This document shows positions 5,859-6,157 of a stretch of DNA of 6,157 nucleotides, in pieces. The notes under the pieces are model-generated. The model was not told the DNA's origin, searched no databases, and was given only the letters and a program-made list of their open reading frames with translations. The DNA is from Kiloniellales bacterium (GTDB taxonomy: Bacteria; Pseudomonadota; Alphaproteobacteria; Kiloniellales; JAKSBE01). How positions within the stretch are numbered: the first letter of the stretch is position 1; every line of letters begins with the position of its first letter. The DNA lies in contig JASJAL010000351.1 of NCBI GenBank assembly GCA_030067055.1, forward strand, positions 1 to 6,157, in the 5' to 3' direction. Made by a program: the position numbers and the translations under genes.

Positions 5859-6157
5859 ATGCGGTTCCCGATGTTCGCAAAAGCGCGATCGGCACTGCGT
5901 CGCTACAAGCAGAACGAGGAAGGTACGGCAATCGTCCTTCTCGGCTTCGCGATCTTCGTTCTGGTCGGCTCGGCCGGCCTGGCCTTCGACGCCGGGCGCG
6001 GCTACATGCTCAACGCCCGGCTCAGCCAGGCGGTGGACGCCGCGGCCCTGGCCGGCGGCCGCTCGCTCAGCATCGGCGGCGGCGGCGACTACGAGTCGAT
6101 CATCAAGAAGTACTTCAAGGCCAACATGCCCGAGGGCTACATGGGCGCCGAGGTGCC
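5859..6157 (+). CDS. TadE/TadG-like pilus-assembly membrane protein, N-terminal part (cut by window end)
   Basis: Ninety-nine codons are visible, with no stop before the edge. The protein has a basic cytoplasmic N-terminus (KARSALRRYKQNEEG, 8-22), one transmembrane helix (about 23-43), then FDAGRGYMLNARLSQ (43-57) and DAAALAGG (60-67). This is the usual layout of the TadE/G-like family: an EEG/ERG turn, a helix, D-x-GR-x-Y and then DAAALA. Members are minor pilins or anchoring proteins of Flp/Tad pili, inserted in the inner membrane with the C-terminus outside. TadE and TadF pseudopilins carry Glu at position +5 after the glycine cleavage site. Here the residues after Gly22 are TAIVL, with no Glu, so the TadG type is more likely; those are often long and may carry a von Willebrand factor A domain, which would lie outside the window. 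The gene is divergent from the cell-wall operon and has its own AT-rich upstream region. Confidence 0.8.
   Translation, partial: MRFPMFAKARSALRRYKQNEEGTAIVLLGFAIFVLVGSAGLAFDAGRGYMLNARLSQAVDAAALAGGRSLSIGGGGDYESIIKKYFKANMPEGYMGAEV

Overview
The window looks like chromosomal DNA of a GC-rich alphaproteobacterium. Two things suggest this: the sequences resemble alphaproteobacterial versions of these families, and the gene order (lytic transglycosylase, rlpA, D,D-carboxypeptidase, tmk, holB) is one I associate with that class, where metG usually comes next. A Rhodospirillales-like origin is plausible, but the sequence alone does not prove it.

Positions 25 to 5378 hold five tightly packed minus-strand genes, read from right to left. 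They are a MltB-type lytic murein transglycosylase with a C-terminal peptidoglycan-binding domain (4098-5378), the septal lipoprotein RlpA with a SPOR domain (3100-4101), a PBP5/6-type D-alanyl-D-alanine carboxypeptidase (1848-2981), thymidylate kinase (1131-1769) and the delta-prime subunit of DNA polymerase III (25-1134). Two junctions are 4-base overlaps (TTGA at 4098-4101, ATGA at 1131-1134), and the other gaps are 118 and 78 bases, so a single operon is likely. The first three products are exported and remodel peptidoglycan. The last two make dTTP precursor and load the replication clamp in the cytoplasm. The operon therefore joins cell-wall growth and division to DNA synthesis. The true starts of the two upstream genes are GTG (transglycosylase) and TTG (rlpA), well inside the longest open frames.

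Positions 5379 to 5858 form a 480-base divergent intergenic region in two halves. The half next to the transglycosylase (to about 5690) is GC-rich and I see no gene in it. The other half (about 5691-5840) is only about 26% GC by hand count, inside DNA that is otherwise roughly two-thirds GC. It carries T-tracts and several short repeats that all share one 53-base offset.

From 5859 to the right edge runs a plus-strand gene, cut by the window end. It encodes the N-terminus of a TadE/TadG-like (Flp/Tad pilus) membrane protein behind a very strong ribosome binding site.

Most of the window is ordinary housekeeping sequence. The part most worth a second look is the AT-rich, 53-base-phased control region in front of the Tad-type gene. 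I found no CRISPR array, tRNA, rRNA, insertion sequence or phage gene.
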